A stretch of 64,000 nt of DNA. Origin: Scenedesmus sp. ARA3. Its lineage: Eukaryota > Chlorophyta > Chlorophyceae > Sphaeropleales > Scenedesmaceae. Below are positions 1 to 10,430 of the stretch, piece by piece. Made by a program: the position numbers and the translations under genes. The notes under the pieces are model-generated. The model made no database searches. It saw only the letters and a program-made list of their open reading frames with translations, and had not been told where the DNA came from. Location of the stretch: NCBI GenBank assembly GCA_004335835.1, contig RWJK01001481.1, positions 7,129 through 71,128 on the forward strand. Reading direction: 5' to 3'. Numbering within the stretch: the stretch's first letter is position 1; every line of letters starts with the position of its first letter.

Positions 1-744
1 TTGCAGTGCCAGCAGGGCGCGCCAGGCTCCAGCGCAACCCTGTCACCCACAACCACACCACACACAATCTACAACAACACAGCGTGCAACAGCTTATCGT
101 GTGTATGCGGCGCACCTGCCCTCCCGTGCCGCCTTGCAGTGCCAGCAGGGGGCCCCAGGCTCCAGCGCAACCCTGCCACCCACAACCACAGATACACACT
201 CTGCATATGATGCCAGCAAATGCGTTTCTTCTCCCTGTCCTGCCCTCTCTTGCTGCCTTGCAGTGCCAGCAGGGTGCGCCAGGCCTCAGAGCAACCCTGC
301 CACCCACAACCACAGATACACACTCTGCATATGATGCCAGCAGATGCATTCCTACTCCGTTACCTGCCCTCCCGTGCCGCCTTGCAGTGCAAGCAAGGCG
401 CACCAGGCTCCAGCGCAACCCTGTCACCCACAGCCACACCACACACACTACATGTAACACCAGCAGATGCATTCCTACTCCCTTACCTGCCCTCTCTTGC
501 TGCTTTGCAGTGCCAGCAGGGTGCGCCAGGCTCCAGCGCAACCCTGTCACCACAACCACAGATGCACACACTACACAACGAAGAAAGTAGATACGCATCT
601 TTTTGCGCACCTGCCCTCCCTCGCCGCCTTGCAGTGCCAGCAGGGTGCACCAGGCTCAATTGCAACCCTGTCACCCACACCCACAGCTAAACCATCTACT
701 TGAAAGACAGCGCACAACAGCTTATTGTGTGTATGCGGCCGCAC
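1..744 (-). repeat. Array of exon 3'-edge copies (dehydrogenase exon 2), period about 122-134 bp
   Basis: Six or more partial copies of the last ~70 bases of dehydrogenase exon 2 (peptide [22 protein letters not shown]), with the splice donor and some 50 bases of following intron. They end near plus-strand positions 611, 487, 363, 239 and 117, with one more cut by the window start. Each is readable in the same frame. Differences are mostly third-position: Gly GGC/GGG/GGT, Ala GCG/GCC/GCA, Arg CGG/AGA/AGG, Glu GAG/GAA. Two amino-acid changes are visible: Glu to Arg in the copy at 239 and Trp to Leu in the copy at 363. The copy at 239 has lost its donor GT. The array lies in the intron after the complete exon. 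Confidence 0.85.
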
Positions 745-1596
745 CTGCCTTCCCTTGCTGCCTTGCAGTGCCAGCAGGGTGCACCAGGCTCCAGCGCAAC
801 CCTGTCACCCACAGCCAGCCTGGTGACGCCAGGCCCCACTGCAGCCACAACGCCGCTTGACTCATGCCCAATCACCATTGGTGCATCCACCACAAAGTCG
901 CCGATCCTGCAAGCACCGTGATGCCCATGATAATACGTGCATGTAGATGTGCAAGCGTGCTGCGGTCAGCCATTGTAAAAGGACTGCATGAAAGGGTGGC
1001 AGTGCGCAGGGAGCTCAGACGCTGCCAGGCGTAACCAATTGGGCTAGCCTAGTGGCAGACCGCTTGATTTGACATGATTTTGGACTGTAGCTGTTTGATG
1101 TGATGTGCATGTATGAACGTTCTGCGGTGAGCCATTGTAAATAGGACTGCATGAAAGGGCTGCAGTGGGCAGGGAGCACTGAAACGCTGCCAGGCGTAAG
1201 CAGGGCTAGCCACATGCCTCGGTGACCGTGGCAAGCCGCGTGATTGAACATGGACTTCAGCTGATATGCAACAACAGCAATGAAAAGCCTGGAAGCGTTA
1301 GAGCTGCATCCTCCATGCATTGCTGCTGCTGCTGCTGCTGTACTGCCTGCTGCTGCTACAGCATATGCGCCGGTTGCGGCCAGCTGTGTGCCTAATCAGC
1401 CATCATCGAGTCGCTGTTACGCCCTTTCCCACCTGCCGTGCTGCAGGTAGTGCACATCAGAGCCGCAGATGCCCACATTGCTCATTTGCACCCTGACATG
1501 GCCTGCTGCAAGCTCCTTCGGAAGCTCCCACTGATGCACACGCAAGTCATTGATGCCGTACAGCACTGCTGCGGTGTTGCTGTCAGGGTCAGCCAT
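1..1596 (-). CDS. Sorbitol dehydrogenase-like zinc alcohol dehydrogenase (5' part; continues beyond the left edge)
   Basis: The visible N-terminal part of a medium-chain zinc dehydrogenase, closest in pattern to sorbitol/xylitol dehydrogenases, which oxidise polyols with NAD+. Exon 1 is 1433-1596, starting at an ATG on the minus strand with peptide MADPDSN, and holds the catalytic-zinc motif GICGSDVHY. Exon 2 is 745-906 and holds GHE (zinc ligand region), GDRVALEPG and the PCWHC pair. The junction is in phase: an AG|G arginine codon gives HGR-IGDF. A donor GT follows exon 2 at 744-743. The expected next block (YNLC) and the Rossmann domain must lie left of base 1. Downstream of exon 2, toward lower coordinates, come at least six partial copies of the exon's 3' half, entered separately. 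The first intron holds a 161-bp tandem repeat. The family call is good; the substrate is inferred only. Confidence 0.8.
961..1280. repeat. Two-copy 161-bp tandem repeat in dehydrogenase intron 1
   Basis: Copies begin at 961 and about 1122. Both contain GCCATTGTAAA, a GGACTGCATGAAAGGG stretch, GCAGGGAGC and GCTGCCAGGCGTAA. They diverge at several positions and carry no coding similarity. This is an intronic tandem repeat without an exon edge. Confidence 0.7.
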
Positions 1597-2922
1597 GCAG
1601 CGAAATCGGCAGTCTGCTTTCGAAGCAACTGTAACCAAGCGTGGCAGCGATCGGGGGCTTCCGAACGTGCAGGCAGCGACGTACTTTATTTGAAGCAAGC
1701 ACATACACTTTACTGTAACTAGGTTCATCATCAAAGGGCTACAAGCGCATAAGGTGCCAGATGTTGCCTGCCAAAACCAGGGTTTGAAACCCTAGGAGGA
1801 GTGAGCAAGTGTATCTGTCACTCCAGCGGGTTGCACGCTATACAGGAGGGCTATACTAGAAGCTGATCTGCAGTGCAACATAGGCACACTTGCGCATAGC
1901 GCAATGTGGCAGATCCATTGCATATCGCTGGGCCACCTGGCCTCAAGCTGCCTTGCAGAGTGGTGGACAAAATAGAGAGTTGCAGGGAAAAAGTATGCAT
2001 GTATAACACAACGCAGCACTCAAAAGGCATTTGATGGTCTTTGGATAGTACTCTGGTTACAGTGTAAAACATGATGCTGATCCATGCATCTGTGTCTCTT
2101 GCACGCTGCTGCACTGCCGCCGTCTCTTCGCGGCGCGTGTAGCTTCTACGACTTGCAGCAACCTCAGGCCACATAGCAAACGTCGCATAGTACCGCCCCA
2201 ACACACACAGCACCTCAAAAAATGGCTGTGCAACAGTGCTGATGTGATCACTTACAAGCACGCATCGTTAGGTGGCACAACAGTGCTTGTAAAAATCAGC
2301 ACCAACAGGCATCACACCAACACCTCCTCACTGCGCACTGCTACAACCCATGCATCCACCCTTCCCAATCAATGCCAGAACACCGCAGTTGTCAACTTGT
2401 TAAGCTCGTGTGCAGAAGCACCACCAACATCCGCCTACAGCACAGGAGACTATGTCAACTAGCAGGGAGGCTCGCACACTGTGAGCTGCTGCTAGCCAAC
2501 CATAGCCATCGCAGCAGGCATGATTTGTATCACATTGTCCCATCCCTACTGTCACTGTGAAGGCTGTGAGGACACCTGAACAGTTTTGCTACTGCATCGG
2601 CAATGAGCCGCTGCCACTCGTGCAGCCGCTGCTGCACGCGCTGTGGCAGCTTCACAGCACAACCCACAGCACCACTTCTGTCACACCTGCAGCTGCTGCT
2701 CCACTTGGCTGCAGCCCAAGCTGCTGCTGCTGCTGCTGCTGCTGCAGGGCCCAGCATGCCGATGGCAGCAACATTCCTGCCGCGGCCGCCGCCAGCGCCG
2801 CTGCTGCGTGCTGCCCCCGCTGCTGCTGCTGCGGCTCTACCTGTCACTTTTCACTCAAACACCACATCCAGCCTGCCAACGCCGGCCCCGCTGCTGCTGC
2901 CGCCGCCGCCGCTGCCGCTGCT
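1597..2922. other. Intergenic interval between the dehydrogenase start and the nad7 stop
   Basis: Holds the upstream region of the dehydrogenase (right of 1596) and the 3' flank of nad7. A short perfect palindrome, GGGTTTGAAACCCT, lies near 1784-1797. From about 2690 to 2920 it becomes GCT/GCC-rich, giving long alanine- or serine-rich frames without database-like features. No gene was recognised. Confidence 0.5.
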
Positions 2923-5900
2923 CTACCTGTCAATCTCTCCAAACACCACGTCCAGCGTGCCAATCACAGTCACCACGTCAGCCAGCATGAACTTCTTGCA
3001 CATGAAGTCCGTGGTCTGCAGGTGCGCAAAGCCGGGTGAGCGGATCTTGCACCTGCGCAGCAGCAGCAGCAGGAGGAGCAGCAGCAGCAGCGGCAGCAGC
3101 AGCACACGTCAGCCAGCATGAACTTCTTGCACATGAAGTCCATGGTCTGCAGGTGCGCAAAGCCGGGCGAGCGGATCTTGCACCTGCACGGCAGCAGCAG
3201 TGAGTGAGGTGTGCTTAGCCAACACGGCCGTGACTGTAGGTATGCCAAGATTAGTGCAGCAAAGCACATGTTTGTGCGCCTCTACAGGCAACATCCTCGC
3301 TGGCTGATCTCTGGCATGCATGTAGCAGACAGTGTTCAAGAACTGCGGCAACCACGCAGCCGCACCTGTACGGCTTGTTGCCGCCCCTGGAGACCAGGTA
3401 CACGCCAAACTCTCCCTTGGGCGCTTCAACGCCCTTGTAGGTATCTCCGGGGAGCACCATGACCCAAACCCTGACTCAAACTTTGAACCCTCACGGTTAG
3501 ACCCTCACCTGTAGGGCCTGATGCCGCCCCTGGAGACCAGGTACACGCCGAACTCTCCCTTGGGTGCTTCCACGCCCTTGTAGGTCTCGCCTGGCGGCAC
3601 CATGACCTAGATCCCTGCACCGCACCTCCAACCCTGGACCCTAACTGTTAAAGCCTCACCTGTAGGGCCTGTTGCCGCCCCTGGAGACAAGGTACACGCC
3701 AAACTCTCCCTTGGGCGCTTCCACGCCCTTGTAGGTCTCGCCTGGCGGCACATGGAAGCCCTCAGTGTAGAGCTTGAAGTGGTGGATCAGCGCCTCCATG
3801 GACTGCTTCATGGTGGACCTGCGAAGGCAAAAGGGTTTTCAATCGTTATAATGCTTTGGTAAGCAGCAGTGTGCCTGAAAGAGTGTAGAGCTTGAAGTGG
3901 TGGATGAGCGCCTCCATGGACTGCTTCATGGTGGACCTGCAAACATACATCACATAATGTGCAATGCTTTGTTAAGCAGCAGTGCTTGAGGGAGGGTAGA
4001 GCTTGAAGTGGTGGATGAGCGCCTCCATGGACTGCTTCATGGTGGACCTGCAAACATACATCACATAATGTGCAATGCTTTGTTAAGCAGCAGTGCTTGA
4101 GGGAGGGTAGAGCTTGAAGTGGTGGATGAGCGCCTCCATGGACTGCTTTATGGTGGACCTGCATGGGCCAGTGGAGGGCGCACCAGACATTTGCATGACC
4201 CATGCCAAATCCAGATATACAATTTGCCCGCCGTCTTGGTTCTGCAGCTCTCAGGGCGCTAAATGAAAGCCTTGCCTCCAAGGATTGGGGCAGCAGCAGC
4301 GGCAGCGCCCGTCCCAACTATATGGCTGTGACACCTTTGCTTTGTGAACTTGACCAGTAAATGGTGTGTGCTTCTTCACATCAGAACAGCAACAAAACCC
4401 ATCGAGCCTCTTATCCGCACCTGGAGGGTGGTGACACCTTGCCGTCGATGGACTTGTAGGGCCCCTCAGGCATCTCGTTGAGGCACTGGAAGATGATGCG
4501 CAGGCTCTCACGCATCTCGTGCATGCGCACCTGCACACAGAATAACACAATAACACAATGACAATATGTTCAAAGTCCGGCAGCAGTGACAAATGGACAG
4601 CTACGTGATGATGTGCAGGCTCTCACGCATCTCGTGCGTGCGCACCTGCAGCATGACGCAGCATGTAACACCGTTTTAGCGGTGAAGCAGCATCAACATC
4701 AGCATGCTGCAGGCGAACTGCAGCAGCCTAAATCACAGCTGTGATTTGCTACGCGCAACCCTCGCAAGCAACACCACATGTGTGCCTGCTAGGGCACACC
4801 GTACATAGCAGTCGCACCAGCTGGCCATGTGTAGCACTATCAACACAGGCAGCGGCCGAAACGAAGGGTTTCAGTCTCACCAGGTAGCGGCCGTAGCAGT
4901 CGCCGTGGCCCGCCACGGGCACGTTGAAATCCATTTTCAACTCTGCCGCAATGTGGCGTGCACGCTCAGCAACAACACCCGCAGCTAAAACAAAACATAA
5001 CAGATAACCAAGCAGTAGGTTCCAGTCTCACCAGGTAGCGGTCGTAGCAGTCTCCGTGGCCCGCCACAGGCACGTTGAACTCAATTTGTGATATATCACG
5101 CTCAGCAACAACACCCTCAGCCAAAACAAAACCTAACACAAAACCAATAATTAGGTTCCAGCCTCACCAGGTAGCGGTCGTAGCAGTCGCCGTGTCCCGC
5201 CACGGGCACGTTGAACTCCATCTTGCCGTACGCATCATACGGCTGCGCCTTGCGCAGGTCCCAGTCGATGCCGGATGCACGCAGGATGGGGCCGCTGCAG
5301 CAGCAGAGAAAATGACGGCAAGAAAATGAGCAGAAACACAAGTGCCAAGCACAGGTCACAGCAGCAGGACAGTGGATTGTGGGCAAAACGACCTGCTGCA
5401 CCACTCTCCTGCTTCCAGGCTGTGTCCAGTTCAGCTGTGGCCTAGGCCTGCTGCGTCCCGAATGTCCTCATCTGCAGCCCCAGTCCCAGGAATGAGGTGC
5501 CCCATGCCCCTCACAAAAAATCTGGTGAAACTTTGATTACAAACTTTGATTACATGACTACCACGCGTTGCAAACGACGGCGGCTCACCTGCAGCCCCAG
5601 TCCCAGGCCTGCTGCGCGTTGATGAGCCCAACACGGCCCCACGATGAGACAAAAGTGTCTGTTGTGATACACAGTCAGTCCCCTGCACGGGCGCTGCCCT
5701 CACCTGCAGCCCCAGTCCCAGGCCTGCTGCGCGTTGATGAGCCCAACACGGCCCCACGATGAGACAAAAGTGTCTGTTGTGATACACAGTCAGTCCCCTG
5801 CACGGGCGCTGCCCTCACCTGCAGCCCCAGTCCCAGGCCTGCTGCGCGTTGATGAGGCCGATGCCCCCTCACCTGATCCCCTTATCCCCAGCCTACTCTG

Positions 5901-8113
5901 CGACAGGCATACTAAGTCCCAAACCCTGCTGTGCGCCATCTGGCTCACCTGCAGCCCCAGTCCCAGGCCTGCTGTGCGTTGATGAGCCCGATGCCCACGG
6001 TGCGCTCCTTCCACACGCGGTTGTCGCTCAGCAGCTCCTCCAGCTCATCCATGCGGCTGGAGAACTGCGCGCATAAGCAGATAAACCGTTTTAAAAATTT
6101 GTTGGGCGAGATGGGCTTGAGCAAAGCGTCTGAATATGTACAGATGCCCTGCCGGGTGCTGCGCAGCTGCTTCTCAAGCTCAACAAAGACAGCACGCATC
6201 ACACACTCTGTTGTTGTTGTTGTTATTATCGCGGGTGCTTTCAACACAACAGAACGCCCGTTGGCGTGCACCACTCCCATTTCTTGGTGGGAAAGCAGAC
6301 ACACCTGGCGCGCAAAGTTGAATTCTGAAAAGCAAACACACCTGGCGCGCAAAGTCGTAGATGTCCTTGAGCAGGCCAATGGGCAGGTCCTGGGAGACGC
6401 CGCCGGGCCTGAAGTAGGCCGCGTGCATGCGGGCACCCGACACGCGCTCGTAGAACTCCATCAGCTTCTCGCGCTCCTGCAGGGACAAAGCATTAAGGTG
6501 AACGGCAACAGGTGATTCGTGTGATGCGCGTAATGTTGAGAACAGCACGCGGATGTACAAAACTCCCACACCAGCACCACATGAACCAACAGGCTGTCGC
6601 GCAGCTCCCAGGCCCTCAAGGTGACATGAGCTGCACCTCAACAAAGCTTGCAAGCAGCTGCATAACGCATTTATTGCATAAAAGCCGCTGCGCACCTCGA
6701 AGGCCCACAGGAAGGGAGTGAGGGCCCCCACGTCCATGGCGTGGCACGTGACCGCCAGCAGGTGGTTCATGATGCGCGTGATCTCAGAGAACAGCACGCG
6801 GATGTATTGCGCGCGCGCTGGCACTGTCACGTTGCACAGCTGCTCGATGGCCAGCACGTATGAGTGCTCCATGCACATCATGGACACGTAGTCCAGGCGG
6901 TCAAAATAGGGCAGGCCCTGCAAGCCACAATTACAAAGTAACACATTTGTAACAACATGTGAACGTCAGCTGTTGAAATGGATAAACCTGTAGGTGGACA
7001 GGCAGCACAATGCCGTAGCGCACTGCTGCCACAGGCTTCACCTGCAGATATGTCTTGCACGCTATAACACTTCATCTTCACCCAGATGCATCCTGCAAGT
7101 GATGTCAACCCACCTGCAGGTACGTCTTGTACTCAATCAGCTTCTCAGTGCCGCGGTGCAGCAGCCCGATGTGGGGGTCCGCGCGCTCCACCAGCTCTCC
7201 TGCAAACCACAAACACAGCAGCAGCACAGAGCAGATTGATGTTGAGGCCAGCTGGAGTGCGGCTGAAGTGCAGCTTGCAAACCCGTTGAAAGACGGCTTA
7301 AAGCAGGTTCATAAAAGGCAGCACCGCAAGCGGTGACATCAGTGCATGCAGGGTGACAGCTGCTGGTTAAACTGTGGTCAAACTTGGTCAACGTCGGTCA
7401 ACATCCTGACAGTCGACTGCACTGCAGCACGCGCTACCCCACCCACCATTCACCTCCAGCACCAACCACAGCACGCAGTGCCCTGCTGGCAGCTGCAGGC
7501 TGGAGTAAGCATGCAGCCAACCTTGGTCAACACCGGTCAACCCTGTGTGAACAGCCTACAAACCTAGAGCCTGCTGCACTCACCTTTCATCTCCAGCACC
7601 AGCCGCAGCACCCCATGAGCTGCAGGATGCTGCGGGCTGGTGTATGCATGCAGCCAACCTTGGTCAATCATGTCAACCCTATGCAAACTGCCTGCAAAAC
7701 TACAGCCCTGCTGCACTCACCTTTCATCTCCAGCACCAGCCGCAGCACCCCATGAGCTGCGGGGTGCTGCATGTTGGTGTAGGCATGCAGCCAACCTTGG
7801 TTGATCATGTCAACCCTAAGCAAACTGCCTGCATAACTACAGCCCTGCTGCGCTCACCTTTCATCTCCAGCACCAGCCGCAGCACGCCGTGCGCTGCAGG
7901 ATGCTGCGGGCCGAAGTTGATGGTGAACTGGTTCACCTGCACACAGTAGAGCAGCAGGCCACCGCAACAGTATAAACATGTAACCTAGCATGCAACTACA
8001 CATTGGGGCACACACCTGCACTGCCACTGGGTTGTGCCACGGCCGTGCAAAGGAGCCATGAACTGTGTGTGGCGTGCTGCCAGCAGGTGCGAGAACGCAG
8101 AGGTGCCTGCTTC

Positions 8114-8159
<46 letters not shown>

Positions 8160-8714
8160 TGGTGCTTGAATCCATAAAGCTGCACAGTGCATGCTGTGCT
8201 GTTGCATACAATGGAGATGCAGATCACTCACTTCAGAGACAGCAGAACTCTACTGCTGGCACATCATCCCGTGCACCGCAAACACCCAAAGCAGCAGCAT
8301 GCACACACCACACTATGCACTGCAAAGCGCACCCAAGTCCCCAAGCATGCGAATGCTGGCCTGCTACTGCAACTCATCATCATCGTGGCAGACGCTCCAC
8401 AGCAACAAGGCATGCTGCTGCCGTTGCTGTTGCTGGCCATGCCGCTTCCACTGCCACTGCTGCTGCTAAAAGCCGTCCACCTGCTATGCCTGCTGCCAAC
8501 AGTTGCATAACCCATTGGCACTCCCACAACCACTGCTGAATGCTGCAACTGCTGCCTATTTTTGGGGCTCACCTTTGCTGGTGCCAGCGGCTGTGTGGTG
8601 GCACTGCGGCTGCCAAAAGCCCATCCAGGCGTGAAGGGGTTGCTGCTGCTGGGGGCCTGGCCGAACGCTGGCAGGCCGCTGCTGCTGCTGGCTGGCTGGC
8701 TCGAAAGCAGCCCG
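2923..8714 (-). CDS. nad7: NADH:ubiquinone oxidoreductase 49-kDa subunit (NDUFS2/Nad7), nuclear, multi-exon
   Basis: Core complex I subunit that shapes the quinone pocket in the mitochondrial inner membrane arm. Ten exons chain in phase: 8573-8714, 7858-7936, 7114-7199, 6696-6917, 6342-6476, 5949-6064, 5168-5294, 4421-4530, 3660-3818 and 2923-3052. Diagnostic blocks are [104 protein letters not shown] and the C-terminal [20 protein letters not shown] before TAG. About 435 residues are encoded from the 8573-8714 exon, which opens with a Ser/Ala/Arg-rich targeting-like stretch. That exon starts after an acceptor and lacks an ATG, so one or more 5' exons lie further right and were not resolved (9190-9310 is a candidate). 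At least eight exon edges have partial copies in neighbouring introns. Confidence 0.93.
3109..3190 (-). repeat. 5'-edge copy of the last nad7 exon
   Basis: Repeats the acceptor and first ~75 bases of the terminal exon ([25 protein letters not shown]), then breaks into TGC triplets. It lies upstream of the complete exon in transcript order and is separated from it by a CTG-type triplet tract. The one clear amino-acid change is Thr to Met in the middle. Confidence 0.85.
3361..3606 (-). repeat. Two 3'-edge copies of the nad7 exon 3660-3818
   Basis: Copies at about 3365-3460 and 3511-3604 repeat the [28 protein letters not shown] end of the exon with its donor, spaced about 146-149 bp. Both lie downstream of the full exon. 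Substitutions include synonymous Ala GCA/GCG, Phe TTC/TTT, Leu CTG/CTT and Val GTG/GTT, plus one Arg to Lys. Confidence 0.85.
3885..4165 (-). repeat. Three 5'-edge copies of the nad7 exon 3660-3818
   Basis: Copies at about 3887-3939, 4001-4053 and 4115-4163 repeat the acceptor plus [17 protein letters not shown]. They are spaced about 114-116 bp, and the first two are nearly identical including intron sequence. All lie upstream of the full exon in transcript order. Confidence 0.85.
4605..4650 (-). repeat. 5'-edge copy of the nad7 exon 4421-4530
   Basis: Short copy of acceptor plus VRxHEMRESLxII, upstream of the full exon. It then meets a stop codon. Confidence 0.75.
4876..5092 (-). repeat. 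Two 3'-edge copies of the nad7 exon 5168-5294
   Basis: Copies at about 4878-4938 and 5030-5090 carry the (K)[18 protein letters not shown] end plus donor, downstream of the full exon. The nearer copy differs by several synonymous changes (Pro, Gly codons) and Met to Ile. The farther one has Glu to Asp and Asp to Gly. Confidence 0.85.
5440..5860 (-). repeat. Three to four 3'-edge copies of the nad7 exon 5949-6064
   Basis: The [12 protein letters not shown] end with donor recurs near 5586, 5704 and 5823 (period about 118 bp). A degenerate relic lies near 5466-5505. All are downstream of the full exon. The copies at 5586 and 5704 share their intron sequence almost exactly, so that duplication is recent. 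Confidence 0.8.
7035..7068 (-). repeat. 3'-edge copy of the nad7 exon 7114-7199
   Basis: A short copy of the KTYLQ end plus donor downstream of the full exon. A similarly short copy of the FARQ end of exon 6342-6476 lies at about 6303-6322. Confidence 0.55.
7440..7768 (-). repeat. Two to three 3'-edge copies of the nad7 exon 7858-7936
   Basis: The [16 protein letters not shown] end plus donor recurs at about 7578-7625 and 7717-7765 (period about 139 bp), with a relic near 7440-7470. All are downstream of the full exon. Differences from the real exon in AHG are synonymous (Ala GCG/GCT, His CAC/CAT, Gly GGC/GGG). Confidence 0.8.
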
Positions 8715-10430
8715 CTGCAGGACAAGCAAATGTTGCAGAAGGGTGCTCAACATGCTGATTTTGCAAGCTAGAGTGGTACAATGAGCCTGTGGTGAATGCA
8801 AGCCATGCGTGGAGCGCCATGCAGCTGCTGGCGCAATACGGTTGGCCAGCCTGTACGACACTGCTTGCGCGCATGGCTGCTGCTGCTGCTGCGGTTGCTG
8901 CTGCTGCGTATTCCATGCCATGCAGGGAGTAGTTGAAGGCTGCAGCATCAAGATGTGCTCAAAGCACCACTCCAGCAGACACTCTCACACACATGCATGG
9001 CTTGCAGGAAGCTGCTGCTGTTCAACTGCAGGTTCAACAGTGCTGCTGCAGTGCCCCAAACAGGCAATCTGTGTGGCAAAACGTAATTACAAGTTGCCCC
9101 AGCGCCTCAGCAGCATCTACATAGCCATGTCTGGCATCCACTGTCCCTGCCACAGCAGCACTGCTGGGACTGCTGCTGCCTCACCTGTGCAGGCTGCGCT
9201 TCTGAGCCTCGCCCAGCGCTGCTAGAGCATGGCTGACAGCTGGAAGCGCTGAAAAGCCTGCTGCAAGGCACGCAAAGCAACGTATGAGGTCTGCTGCTCG
9301 TTGCCATCGCTGCCTGTCTTGCCAGATGCCTCCCGTCAACTTTGAGCAGTCAAAACGCCAGTCATTGCGTTGAAAGCTTTATACAAGCGTAGGGCACATA
9401 CCTGCTCCAGATCGCGCCAGGGCAAGCAGCCCTGTGGCCAGTGAGCCAGGCATGGGGTGCTACTTTTTGCTGCGAGTGCGTAAGCGCCCAGATTTTCAAA
9501 GCCAACAAATGGAACTGGAGATGTAGCGTAGCAGCAGCGTGCTGCGCCGTGAGCAGCACGAACGGACCAGATCACCCAACCCTGCCCCGTTTTCTGTGCC
9601 AATACAGGGTAACGCGGGATTCAGTGTGCTCAAGTCACACTACATTACGGGCAGGAGAGGGCGACGTGTCATCGGTGCATGTCCTGGGCCCTGCTGACTG
9701 AACATCAGTGCTACTGACAAGGACATGCGAGCCAACTGCGACCATATGTTCAGCTTGAGGACTAAAACTGCTGCGGCACTTTCTTGAGAGACCTGCAGTT
9801 TCATGGGCCTTGAAACACGGCATGGCTAGCACCAGCACATTCGGACTGTGCTGCTGCTTGATTGCCAATGCTGCTGGCAATCTGCACGTGGTACTCTACT
9901 GCTTCAGCGCTGCTAAGACCAGCATGCACACACCCAACCCTTTGTAGTCAACTGCAACGGCTGTAGAATGCAACGCAGATGCTGCGGCAGCTGGCCAGCA
10001 GCAGACCACACCTGACAGGCCTGCAGCAGCGGGCCGGCTGTGCGTGTTACAGGTCTGCCTCAAAGCTGGGGTCACTGCAATGTGTCTGCAGAGGTGAATG
10101 CTGCTGCAGGTCATCAGGCGCACTGGGCTGCAGACGCAGAACCTGCAGCTGCCGGCAGCAGCAGGCAACCGTGCAGTGCTGCCCTGCAAGTGCGCAGCCT
10201 CTTGGCAACCAGCTTTAAAAATGCTGCAGCCACCCGGCTGGCGCTGCTGCTGTGCTACTGCCTCCTTGACCTGCCAGTGCTGCCAATTTGACTATTGCTA
10301 GAGCAGCAGATGCAGTGCAGGCAGGCTATGTGCTCCAGCTTGTGCTGATGCTCTTGCAGATCTTCTTGTCTTGGTGTGGTTCCCAGCTACGCTTAGCGCT
10401 GGTTTGTGGCGACAGCAGAAATGCTGCAGG
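8715..10430. other. Upstream region of nad7 and 3' flank of MYND gene A
   Basis: Probably contains the unresolved first exon(s) of nad7. A minus-strand open stretch at about 9190-9310 ends at a donor-like AG|GTGAGG, and one of its frames would join in phase to the 8573-8714 exon. The rest is CTG/CAG-interrupted sequence in which I recognise nothing. Confidence 0.4.

Noticed and set aside
1..860. Regularly spaced ~124-bp repeats resembling a CRISPR array
   Set aside because: Units are translatable exon ends with splice donors, spacer-like parts are intron sequence also repeated, and the organism is eukaryotic.
1784..1797. Palindrome GGGTTTGAAACCCT as a terminator hairpin or tRNA arm
   Set aside because: Intrinsic terminators do not apply to nuclear genes, and no acceptor, D or anticodon arm is found around it.
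9107..9307. ATG-initiated minus-strand frame as nad7 exon 1
   Set aside because: Its ATG frame does not join in phase to the next exon, and the frame that does join lacks an ATG; left unresolved.
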